Below are positions 45,606 through 55,481 of a stretch of 64,000 nt of DNA, in pieces (position 1 is the stretch's first letter; every line of letters begins with the position of its first letter). The translations under genes were made by a program, and so were the position numbers. Below the pieces are notes generated by a model. The model was not told the DNA's origin. It searched no databases and saw only the letters and a program-made list of their open reading frames with translations. Source of the stretch: Rhizaria sp. SCN 62-66 (lineage: Eukaryota; Rhizaria, unplaced); NCBI GenBank assembly GCA_001724265.1, contig MEDY01000054.1, positions 124,001 through 188,000 on the forward strand, written 5' to 3'.

Positions 45606-45859
45606 GCGATGCGACACGCAAACTGTGAGCACAAACATTTAAAAAAAAAATCTACAGCATATCGATACATAGAAATCAACTTTACATAATTGAAATAAAC
45701 AATTTCTGTATTTATATTCACAAATTATACATCATTACACGATTGAATTGATTCACTATTTAACTTCGGCCTGAAGTTGCCGTCCTTGCTTAACAATACT
45801 CATTCTGGCATTCTCATACGGCCACTTAACGAAACTAGCACGTCCTCTTCAAGCTGTGC
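45606..45859. other. Short convergent spacer with AATAAA
   Basis: This 254-bp AT-rich DNA separates the TGA codons of two converging genes. AATAAA at 45694-45699 on the plus strand is a plausible polyadenylation signal for the PTAR1-like gene, about 90 nt past its stop. Confidence 0.4.
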
Positions 45860-48111
45860 TCAGTCTGCGGCGTTGGCGTGCTCGGCGAGACTGGCCGTGA
45901 GCGCGCGCGCGTCCCTGCCGCCGCACGTCGTGATGAGGGGCTTGCCGGGACACTGCGTGAGCGCAACCGCGCGTCCCCCCGCGGCCCCAGCGGGCCCCGT
46001 GGCGTGCAGCCCGGGCAGCCCGCCCGCAACGCGGCCGCCCGAGATCACGCTCAGCGCCACCACGCCGCCGCCGCCCACGGCCGCGGAGGCCGCCGCAGAG
46101 CCAAACCCAGAGGCGGCGGAGGCGGCGGCAGAGTGGGCGGGCAGCGGGAGGCCCGCGCCGAAGGGGCAGGGGTCGGCGACCAGCACGTGGTCGGCGTCGT
46201 GCGCAAACACGGCCGCGCCCAGCAGCGGGAAGTGCCCGCCGCAGTCCTCGGCGGCCGCGCGGGCTGCGGCAGCGCGCGCCTCGGGCGTAGGCGCGAGGTC
46301 GGTCCGGAAGACGGGCGCCATGGACCGGATGTCGACCAGCTGCACAGAGCAGTCGGCGCCCGCTGAGAGCAGGTAGTGGCCCGAGGGCGAGAAAGCCACG
46401 GAGCCCGCGCCGCCCGGGTGCGCGTCGGGGAAGGAGAAGACGGGCGCGCCCGAGGACGTGTCCCACAGTCGCACGGAGCTACAAGGGAAAAACAAGACAA
46501 GTCAATGTGATAATGAGAGTTGGTTCAGATAAATGTTGATATTAGAACTTCCGCATTAACAACCAAATAAAAGAAGTGCAGATTGAAAAAACAACAAACA
46601 TAAAAATCTAACATAATCTAGTTAACTACACAACTCATCGCATCAACTTCGATCTCTGAACCGCTCGCGCTCGTCCATTGCTTACTTGCTTGCTATGACA
46701 GACATATCAACAGAGAGACATCAAGAGACGTACCCGTCGGCGCTGGCGGTGGCGAAGAGGTCCCCGCGCGGCGCGTAGGCCAGCGCCGTGACTGGCCGCG
46801 AATGCAACCCCAGCGCGCGCAAGTCCACGTCCGCCGCGGACGAAAAAAGAGTGCTCGCGTTGAACGCGCCGGCGCCAGACCGCGAGCTCGAGCCCGAGGA
46901 GGCGTTGGGCAGCAGAGAAGTGGTGACGCCGGCGGCCTCAAGCGCGGCGCGGCGCGCGGCGCGGGGCCCGCCGAGCATGACGTGCGGCGTGAGCGTGGTT
47001 GCGTCGTATAGCCGCAGCAGCGGGTGGTGCGCCGCCGCGAGCAGCCAGTCACCGGCCGGGTGCGCCGTCGCCGTGATAAGCGCGTGCGAGTCGCGCGCCG
47101 AGCCCACCAGCGCCGCCGCCGCCGCGGAGGACGCGGACGCCGCGGCGGACACGGAGGAGGGCTTCTGGTGCGAGAAGACGCGGAGCCAGCCGTCGGCGGC
47201 GGTGGTGAGCAGCAGCGGCTCCACCGGGTGGAACGCGAGCGAGGTCAGCGGGTAGCTCATGCCGTCCAGCCGGTGCCCGAGCCCCACGCCCAGCAGCGCG
47301 GGCTCGCCGCCGGGACCCGCGCGGCGGGCGGAGGAGGAGCCGGCAGAGCCAGGGCCAAAGCCAGAGCCAGAAGATGTGTTCGAGAAAGACGTCGAGTCAG
47401 GGGGGTGGTTGCGGATGCGGTCGGCGTTGGCAAGCATCACAGCGCCCGAAGCGGAGCCCACGGCCAGCATGTGGCCGTCGGGGCTGTACGACACCGCCAC
47501 GAGCGGGTCTGGGTCGGTTACAGAGCGAGCAATGGGGCAGAGTCGAGACGAGAATAAAGAAAGTTGTGATATGTGAGCGCAAGATTCGATACAGGGAGAA
47601 TATACGCATAATAGTATAGCATATTGTAAACAAACCTACGACATACAATAAAAACAGTTGTTCAGAGGCAATATGTGATCTCAACACCGAGGGAATAACA
47701 CTTCGTTGTCCGTTGAGACGTACCGGGGTTGTTCTTTTGCGTGAGCACCGAGTAGAGCGTGTAGGCGGGGAAGGGATGCACCGAAGTCAGTGCGGAGTAC
47801 TCGTCCGCGCTGTCGCGCATCGCGGTGCCGCCCGCGCCCGCGCGCGCGCCGGAGCGCGCGAAGAGCGCCTCCGCGGCGGGGCCGAAGCGGGCCGCGGCGT
47901 CCAGCGCGGCGCCCAGCGCCAGCGCGGCCTCGTCGGCGCACACAGAGGCGGAAGTTACCGGCAGCGCGCCGGGGGAGAGGGAGTCGGCGCCCAGCTTGGC
48001 CACAAGCTCGGCCTCGAACGATGACGCGGTCGCGGCGAAGCCGTCGGCGCGGAGCCGAGCGAGCAGGGACGCGTAGTCCGTGCCGCTGGAGCCCGCAGCA
48101 GTCTGCGACAT
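45860..48111 (-). CDS. CSTF1: Cleavage stimulation factor subunit CstF-50 (WD40)
   Basis: CstF-50 is part of the nuclear complex that directs 3'-end cleavage and polyadenylation of pre-mRNA. Three exons: 48111-47724, 47508-46734 and 46478-45860. The introns are 215 and 255 nt (both donors GTACGT; phases 1 and 2), giving 593 aa and a TGA stop. The N-terminal 60 residues resemble the CstF-50 dimerisation region (YASLLARLRADGFAATASSF). SADEYSALTSVHPFP then matches the segment leading into the propeller. WD repeats follow, including VSYSPDGHMLAVGSASG, LAFHPVEPLLLTTAADGWL, the diagnostic AHPAGDWLLAAAHHPLLRLYD, ASADGSVRLWD and FSPSGHYLLSAGADCSVQL. Ala/Ser/Gly insertions lengthen it beyond the usual 430 aa, and the last two propeller blades are hard to see. 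ATG 48111 is chosen because upstream codons are AT-rich. Confidence 0.85.
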
Positions 48112-48358
48112 GCGACCTGGGGAAGTGATTGTAGAGAGTTTAATTAAGTGAATAAAGAGAATGGTAAGTGATACATTCATAGTTCAAAATGTAATGTCTA
48201 ACCATGATGTCGGCTGTTCGCTTGAGGCTGGTGATGTCAGCCTCTTCGTGCGACCACAAAAAAAACGTGGCGCTTGCTGGCGTGGATGAGCACACTTCTG
48301 AACCAGTCAATATCTCTGTGAAGAGTCCGTCTGATTGATTTCTGTTCCAAATCAGGAA
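48112..48358. promoter_or_regulatory. Divergent promoter region (CstF-50 / TMEM43)
   Basis: A 247-bp AT-rich interval between divergent start codons must carry both promoters. No clear element is seen. Confidence 0.4.
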
Positions 48359-50366
48359 ATGCAATCAATCAATCGGATTAAATCCAGTTTGTGCGAGTCA
48401 CTCGTTGGCTTCCTTCTCATCTTTGTGGTGATCTTTGGACTCAGCTACAACGAGAACCGCTCCGTCAGTACGTCCCTTCTTTTATGTCTCTGTCAAGCTC
48501 GCTTTATACACTGATCTGGCTAATAACTTTCTGTAAACAGTGCCTTGCTATGTTTTCTAGCGCCTTATTTGCCTGTTTTTTCTTGAAACATTGCTACTTT
48601 TCGCACTCGGCGCGCTCGCGCCGCAGATACTGCCCAGTTCCTGGCCGACACCGAGGCCAGCACCGTGACCATCCCGGCGGCCGCGCTCAACGACCCCGCC
48701 GCGCTCGCGCCTTACATCGGCAAGAACATCCATGTCATGGTACGCTCTTGAGCCATTATTATCTTTCTTGCACTCTCAATCTGTTCGCTCTTGCAGCCTC
48801 CGTTTCCCGCACTCCTTTCTCTACTACTCCCTTCACTTCACACGCTCCCCGCCATCTTCACCGTCCGCCTTCACGCCGCGCCCGCACGCAGATCGAAGTG
48901 CAGGGCGCGCCGCTGCGCGACCCCGTGTTCGGCGTGCAGCACCCCAACGCACTGCGGCTGCGGCGCGGCGTGGAGATGCTGCAGTGGGTCGAGCGCGAGC
49001 GCGCACTCTCGGACGAGGAGAAGAAGGACCGCGTCGAGGGACGCGGGAGCTACGGCGCGCTCGTGCAGGACGGCAAGCAGTACTCGTACGTGCAGGAGTG
49101 GGTCTCGGAGCCCGTCGCGAGCGGCCGCTTCATGTTTCCTCACATGGCCTCGCCGCCCAACCCGCCGCAAATGCCCTTCTCGGCCTTCTCTGACGTCCCG
49201 CCGGAGGCCGCCAAGCCCGATGACGTGCCCAGCGGCGCCAGGGCCAGCGACGTGCTAGCCGTATCGTCCGAGATTGGGCGCGCGGTCGCCACGGAGCGCC
49301 CGCTCCCAGTCACCTCCAGTACGTCAAACGATGCATTTGATTTGAAACAAACAACTTGTTCTGCTGCGATTTATTAATCGGCAGCACCATCATCCAAAAT
49401 TGTATAATACGCGTTATGTTTATCTCAAAACTCTTTCTTTTGATGTCATTATTGACAAATTAGACTGTTTTCGTCTGTCCCCGTCTGCTGAAGCCTTCTC
49501 CGGTTCGCCCTGGGTCACTCATGCGTCACTCGTCCCACCTCTCACAGTACTCTCACCACCCCCTCTGTGTCCTTTTTGTTTTCGCCGCAGTCCACGATGT
49601 GACGCTGCCGCCGCTGCCGAGCATCCACCACACCTTCGCGTTGACTGGCCACAACGGCGGCGCGCTGCTGCTGCGCGCGCCCTCCTCGTACGCGGCCTAC
49701 GCCGAGGCGCCGCCGCACGTCGGCGACGTGCGCGTGTGGTTCTCCGCGGCCCCCGGCGGCGCCACGGCCACCGTGCTGGGCTCCCTCGCGCGCCGCGCCG
49801 GCGGCGTGCTCACGCTCACCGGCCACGACGGCTCGGCGGAGCGCTGGGGCGAGCCGTTCCTGCACGTCGAGCTGGGCTCCGCGCCAGTGTCGGCCGCGTT
49901 CCGCTCGCTGCACAGCTCCAACTGGTGGAAGACGTGGGCGCTGCGCGTGGGCGGCTGGCTGGCGCTGCTGGTGGCTTTCTCGCTGCTCTTCTCGCCGCTA
50001 CACGCCGTGGCCGAGGCGCTCCCACTGGTCGGACCGCTGCTGTCAGCGCTGCTGGGGCTGGGCACGGGCGTGGTCAGCTTCGCGCTCGCCACGGGCGTCG
50101 CCGCCGTCACCATCGCGGTCGCCTGGTTCGCCGTGCGCCCCGCGCTCGCGCTTGCGCTGCTGGCCGTCGCCGCCGCGGCCTTCTTCGTCCCCGCCTGCTT
50201 CGCCAAGAGCAGTAGCGCGCGCGCCGCAGCCACTGCTGGCGCCGCCACTGCCGCCGCCGGGGCTGCCGCGGCGGGCTCTGATGTCGGGCAGGAGCAGGGG
50301 CAGCCGCTGCTTGCGCGCGGGCCCTCTGCCGCAGCCTCGGCCTCGGCGGGCAACAAGCGTGACTGA
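48359..50366 (+). CDS. TMEM43: TMEM43 (LUMA) family membrane protein
   Basis: TMEM43 is a four-pass protein of the endoplasmic reticulum and inner nuclear membrane that in animals binds lamins and emerin. Four exons: 48359-48467, 48627-48739, 48892-49318 and 49591-50366. The introns are 159, 152 and 272 nt, with donors GTACGT, GTACGC and GTACGT and acceptors all ending CAG; phases are 1, 0 and 1. The product is 474 aa (human about 400), TGA stop. Residues 14-29 form the first membrane helix, followed by the family stretch YNENRSVNTAQFLAD. Conserved lumenal features are RLRRGVEMLQWVE, YVQEWVSEPVASGRF, GDVRVWFS and SSNWWKTWALRVGGWLA. Three C-terminal helices occupy about 335-425, and an Ala-rich tail ends the protein. 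The reconstructed protein follows the human order throughout, so the exon model is firm. Confidence 0.94.
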
Positions 50367-50575
50367 GATCAAAGATGATCTCAGTGTCGATGTGACAAAA
50401 TCTATGCTTTCAAAACAAATTGTGCGAAGTGTATATAAGTGTATTTTGTGAATGAATTAATGTATTGAAATGAACAAGGCAGTGATAATAAATAGTTCTT
50501 TCAATAGCATATATACATATATAGAATTAAACATTGATGAAAAACAAATATAACAAACAAACGTTTTCCTTGCTC
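50367..50575. other. Convergent spacer with AATAAA
   Basis: AT-rich DNA follows the TMEM43 stop. AATAAA at 50487-50492 is a likely polyadenylation signal about 120 nt past that stop. The sequence becomes GC-rich again at about 50590, where the minus-strand Ala/Pro tail begins. Confidence 0.4.
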
Positions 50576-53500
50576 TTACGCTGACTCACTCGTCTTCCCC
50601 GCAGTAGCTACAGCCCTGACACCCTGAGCAGCCGCAGCCGGAGCAGGAGCAGAAGCAGACGTGGGCGCAGGCGCGGGCGCAGCAGCGGCAGCGGAGGGGG
50701 CAGCAGCAGCAGCAGCGGCGGCTGCGGGGGCGGGGGCCGCAGCGGCAGCGGCGGGCTAGCCGCTGCCCGCCTGTGCGTGCGCGTGTGCGTGCGCGTGCAG
50801 GTGCGCCAGCGAGCAGCGCGCGCAGACCCACACGCAGCGGCCGGCCGCGCGCGAGCACTCCACGCAGCACGCAAAGACGGCGCCGCGCAGCGCGGCCTGC
50901 GCCTCCTCCAGCTGCTGCCGCAGCCTGCGCTCGGTCGCGCTCGCGACGACGGCGCCAGCGGCAACGGCAGCGCTAGTCGCCGTCGCAGCCCCAGTCGCAG
51001 CGTCAGCAGCAGCGTCAGCAGCAGCAGCGGTGGCATCGGCGTCAGTGCCCAAGGGCCGCACCGCGTCGCAGCGACAGCCCTCGCAGACGGCGGCGCGCAC
51101 GGCCGCGGGGAAAGCCGCGGCACGCAGCGCGTCTTCGCAGGCGGCCAGCTCCGCGGCGGCCAGCGCGGCGTCCTCGGTCGCGACCGCCAGCGCGTCCCGC
51201 AGCGCATCGCACCGCGCGCCGTCGCCGCCACCGCTCTTGGCGCTCTCCAGGGCGCGGAGCTCGGCCGAGAGGGAGGCGGCGCCAGCGCGGTAGTCGTCGC
51301 AGAGCTTGCGCAGCGCGCGCGCGTGCCAGCGCTGCGCTGCCTCGGCCGGCGACCACACCAGCGCCCCGGGCACCAGCGTCGGCGTCCCAGTCGCAGTGGC
51401 GCCCGCGCCCGCGTCGCCGGAGCCGTAGCCAGAGTTGGGGAAGAGGGGCCGGCCGCGGTGGTCCAGCAGCAGCGGCCGCAGCGCCGCCGACAACGACGAC
51501 GACGAGGCAGAAGCAGCAGCAGCAGCAGCAGTATCGGGCAGCGGAAACGGGGGTGGGGCTGGAAAGGCCGCGGCGGGCGCGGCATCGATCTCGACCAGTG
51601 CGGTGAGGAGCGCCTTGGCCAGCCGCTTGGCGAAGTCCTTTACGTTGGCGGCGCCGCCGGCTTCTGTGTAGTTGACGAAGGCGTTGCTCTGGAGCGCGCC
51701 GACCAGGTCGAGCAGCGCGCGGGCCTGCGCGGCACGCGCGGGGCCCAGCGCGGCCTCGTCGGCGGCGGCCAGCGCGCGCGGGGCGCGCGTGCTCCTCAGC
51801 GTGTGCAGCTCTGCGAAGAGCATCTCGACCACGGGCAGTACGGGCGCCGCCGCCGCCGCGGCCTTGGCGCGCGGGGCGGCGCGCTCGACGCGCGCGGCGC
51901 GGTCGCACTCGGCGTCGTCGCCGGCCGAGACGAGCGTGAGGCGCATGCGGCTGGGGCCGGCGTGGTGGCAGACTGCGAGCAGCGGCGCGCCGTCGAGCCC
52001 CAGCGCGGCGACGCGCGCGGGCGACGCACCCAGCTGCTGCCACAGCGCCGCGGGCAGCTCCGCGCGCATGGAGCGCCAGCGGCCCTCGAGGATCGCGGGG
52101 CCGAACTCGGTGAGCCAGGCCGCGGGCGCGAGTGCCTGGCGCGGGTTGACCGTGCCCGCGGTAACGATGCCCATGGCCAGCAGCGCGGCCGCCAGCGGGA
52201 CGGAGCTGAGGCGCGACGACAGCATCACCGCGCAGCCCGTGAAGGCGAGCCCCGCGGCCGCGAGCGTCTCGACCAGCGCGCGCTCCAGCCGCCCCGAGCC
52301 CAGCGCGGCGCGCGCGCGCAGCGAGGCGGGGCCAGGCGGCGGCAGCGGCTGCGGCGCCAGCGCCAGGATGCGCGACGACGCCGAGCACAGCAAGTACACG
52401 TGGCTCGCGGGCTCCCACTCCTTAGCCTGCTGCTCCGTCGCGGCCGCAAGCGCGGCGGCGGCGGCCGCGGCCTCTTCGCGGGTGCCCGAGCGCGCGGCGG
52501 CGGCGGCCGCGGAGACCTGCGCGAACGCGGCGGCTGAGGCGGCTGAGGGCGCGCCCGCGGCATAGCCCATCACGAACTGGTTGCCGGTCGCGTAGCGGCG
52601 ACGCGAGTGCGCCACCAGCGCGTCGAGCGGCCCGCGCAGCCAGCGCCACGCAGGGTCCACGGGCTCGGGCGAGACCGACGCCGCGCCCAGCGCCAGCGCG
52701 CGCTCCTCCGCAGCTGCCGCAGCAGTAGCCGCCGCCGCAGCAGCAGCAGCAGCAGCGCCCTTGCCCGCGCATGTGCCCTTACCTGTGCCAGCGGCTGTGC
52801 CTGCAGCAGGAGCGGCGGCGGCGTCGGGGAGCGCGGCGGCGGCGGCGGACGCGGAAGAAGAGAAGCTGAGGCGCTGCAGCAGCGCGAGCCAGGGCCGCTG
52901 CACCTGCAAAGCCGCCTGGTCCTGCTCCTGCTCCTGCTCCGGCACTGGCGTCTTGGCCTTGGCCTTGGCCTTGGCGTCAGCCTTCGGGTCAGAGTCAGCC
53001 TGCGTTTGCGCAACCTGCGTCTGAGCCTGCTGCGTCTGCGTCTGCGTCTCTGCCGCGGGTGGGTCCCTGTCGAGGCGCTGAACGGGCTCGCCGTGCTCCG
53101 TGGCGCGCACGGTGACGAGCGCGCCCAGCAGCCGCAGCACGAGCGCGGACGTCGCCTCGGGCGTGTGCGCGACGGCCCCGGCCAGCAGCGCCGGCGGCAG
53201 CGCGCGCATGAAGGCGTTCAGCACCAGCTTGTCGCACTCGCCGCCGCCGCTGCCGCTGCCGCTGCCGCTACTGCCGCTGCTGCCGCTGCTGCCGCTGCTG
53301 CCGCTGCTGCTGCCCTCAGCGGCTGCGCCAGCAGGACTCGCAGCACCAGCAGTGGAGCTAGCGCGGGCGCCGGCGGTACCGGGGCAGCCGGAGCGTCCGC
53401 AGCCGCAAGCGAGCCCGCGGTAAAGCGCGGCGGGATCCAGCGGTGGCGCGCGGCTGCGGCGACGCAGCTCGGGGTCGGCGGCGCTGGCGCGCTGGCGCAG

Positions 53501-54057
53501 GCGCTGCACGGCGGCGGGCCGCTCGACGCCGCCGTCCTGCAGGCGCCACTCGAGTGCGACCTCGACTGGCGGCCCCGCGGCGCCGGGCGCGCGCCGCAGC
53601 GCCGACACGGCCGCAGTGATGTGCGGGACGGGCGCCTGCAGCGATCCCACGCCCGTGGCGGGACCCGGCACCACGCCCGCGGCCGGCGCCGTCATCAGCG
53701 CGCGCTGCGCCGCGGCCGCAACGGGCACCAGCTGCTCGGGAACGCACGGCAACAGCGGCAGCGGCGAGACCGGGTCGCCGAGCGCGGATGTGGCGGAGGC
53801 GGTGGCGGCAGTAGGAGCAGCAGCGGCAGCAGGAGCAGTGGCTGCGCCAGCGACAGTGGTGGCAACAGCGGCGGCTGGGAGGGCCACGGAGGCGCCGGCG
53901 TCGGCGCGGCCGTCGGTGCGAGTCTTGCTGCGCTTGTCAGCCTTGTCCTTGGCAGAAATAGCCTCGTCATCGTCAGAGGAGTCGGCGTCGCGCTTGCCGT
54001 CACTCTTCTTGTCCTTCTTGTCCTTTTTGTCCTTCTTGTCCTTCTTATCGGCTTTGA

Positions 54058-54105
<48 letters not shown>

Positions 54106-54817
54106 CCTCAAGTGCGCGTTTGCGAGACCACGACGACGACGAGGAGGAGGAGTCCTGGGCAATCATACTGTCACCTTTAGAGCTTGCGCTAGAACTAAAG
54201 CTAGAGCTAGAGCTCGAGGAGCTGGGCTTTGCGGCGGAAGCTGCATCTCTCTTTCTGTCTGACGATGACTTAGAGCTGCTACTGCTACTGCTGCTGCTGC
54301 TCTTGCTACTGCTGTTGCTGCTGCTAGTTGGAGAGGCCGCCTTCACGGCGGGGGTGGCCGCCTTGCTGGAAGTGGGCTTGGGGGTCGGGGCCGGAGCCGG
54401 GGCCGGAGCCGGGGCCGGAGCCGGGGCCGGAGCCGGAGCCGGAGCCGGAGCCGGGGCCGGCGCGGGGGCGGAGGCGCCGGTGCGGCGGCCACCGCCCCAG
54501 AGCGGCATCAGAGCCGTGTCATAAACGGCGCGCTGCTTGGCGAGCTCCTGTACGGAGAGGCTCTCGAAGGCGCGCGCGGCGCGGAAAGCGGGCTCGCGCT
54601 TGACCCAGTGCTGGCCGACGATGTGGACCCACTCGACGGTGCACCAGGGCGAGCCCGCCTGCGCCTTGACCACAACGCCGAACAGCTGCTCCACGTGGAG
54701 GTTGCGCACGTAATCGTCCTCCGCCAGGCCCAGGTTCGCGTCGTCGATCGGGGCGAGCAGCAGCGTGCCCTTGACGACGTCCTCGGCCGTCGCCGTCACC
54801 TGCTTCGGGGTCGCCAT
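50576..54817 (-). CDS. Low-complexity nuclear-type protein with Cys/His C-terminus
   Basis: This is a single exon on the minus strand. From ATG 54817 the frame runs 1,353 codons to TAG 50758-50756, then stays open and Ala/Pro-rich for 59 more codons to TAA 50578-50576; I annotate the longer form as likelier. Residues 1-115 look folded (EDVVKGTLLLAPIDDANLGL, then YVRNLHVEQLFGVVV and CTVEWVHIVGQHWV) but match no family I know. Then come an Ala-Pro repeat, Ser runs and a KKDKKD-type basic block resembling a nuclear localisation signal. A central Arg/Leu-rich region has a CGCGRSGC motif. Near residues 1310-1345 lies a Cys/His cluster (CCVEC...CVWVCARC...HLHAHAHAH) that may bind zinc. No function can be assigned. 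The start is chosen over an earlier non-ATG codon because upstream DNA is AT-rich. Confidence 0.7.
50756..50758 (-). other. In-frame TAG with coding-like continuation
   Basis: The codon lies between GGC and CCC-GCC on the minus strand. The following 59 codons are almost all Ala or Pro, with some Ser, Thr and Gly, in the same frame and high GC, before a TAA at the point where AT-rich DNA starts. This fits read-through or a sense UAG better than an ordinary 3' UTR. Confidence 0.6.
54370..54470. repeat. GC-rich 12-bp/6-bp coding repeat (Ala-Pro)n
   Basis: Tandem GGAGCCGGGGCC-type units on the plus strand encode an alternating Ala-Pro tract of about 13 pairs on the minus strand. (CTG)n tracts at about 54060-54102 encode poly-Ser in the same protein. 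Confidence 0.8.
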
Positions 54818-55481
54818 AATCGGACTCACTACTCTCGTGTCTCTGCGAAGGGGATAATGCAAGCGCTGAACGCGCAGAATGTGAGTTTAGAGCTGCAAAA
54901 AGAGGTATATGGAACGATGTGAGAGAAATCTCCCTTTCCAGCCAATGTATCCTTGTCAAGACGCACAGCAACACTCTCGGATAGGTGAGTGATGGGGCAG
55001 ACGCTAACGCGTTGTGTTATCGCCTATATATATACAAAACCATCGTGTAATAGCCATTAAACAGAATTCCGTAATATCAAACGGTCTATTTTATCAAAAA
55101 ATTTAAAGGCGAGACTTGAATTCATCGCACCACTGCAATATTTCACTTCAAAGGTAGATGCTCCACCACAACCACAAGCATACGAGTCGTCGCGGAACGC
55201 AAGTGATAATGAACATAAAATCAAGATGATGCACACAATAATACAAGTCGTCGTTTATGTGGAAAACATAGCTCGCGGAACCTTTAATAAAATAATCTGA
55301 TACATGTATTAATAAGCCTTCTGAACCTATCCTGGAATGCGGATCTAAGAAAACCCGACTCCGTAACATAGCACACATCGTCACACGCACACCAGACTCA
55401 GTGACCTCTCTCTGCGAAGTATGCTCTCCCTGGACGCAGGCGCCTTGTTCCCCCGTTACCGGCAGCGCGCTTGTACAGCGC
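54818..55481. other. Spacer between two minus-strand genes
   Basis: This 664-bp AT-rich interval contains the 5' region of the Cys/His gene and the 3' UTR of GNL1. Inside it, 55096-55189 is tRNA-like (separate entry). No protein gene is supported. Confidence 0.45.
55096..55189 (-). other. Degenerate tRNA-Gln(UUG)-like sequence
   Basis: On the minus strand a D-stem-like GCTT/GAGC pair, a perfect seven-base anticodon loop CTTTGAA (anticodon TTG, 55153-55147), a B-box-like GAATTCAAGTC and a T6 run follow in tRNA order. The anticodon stem has one mismatch, the T-arm is irregular, and no acceptor stem pairs. It is probably a tRNA relic or chance; it is not a working tRNA as written. Confidence 0.2.
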
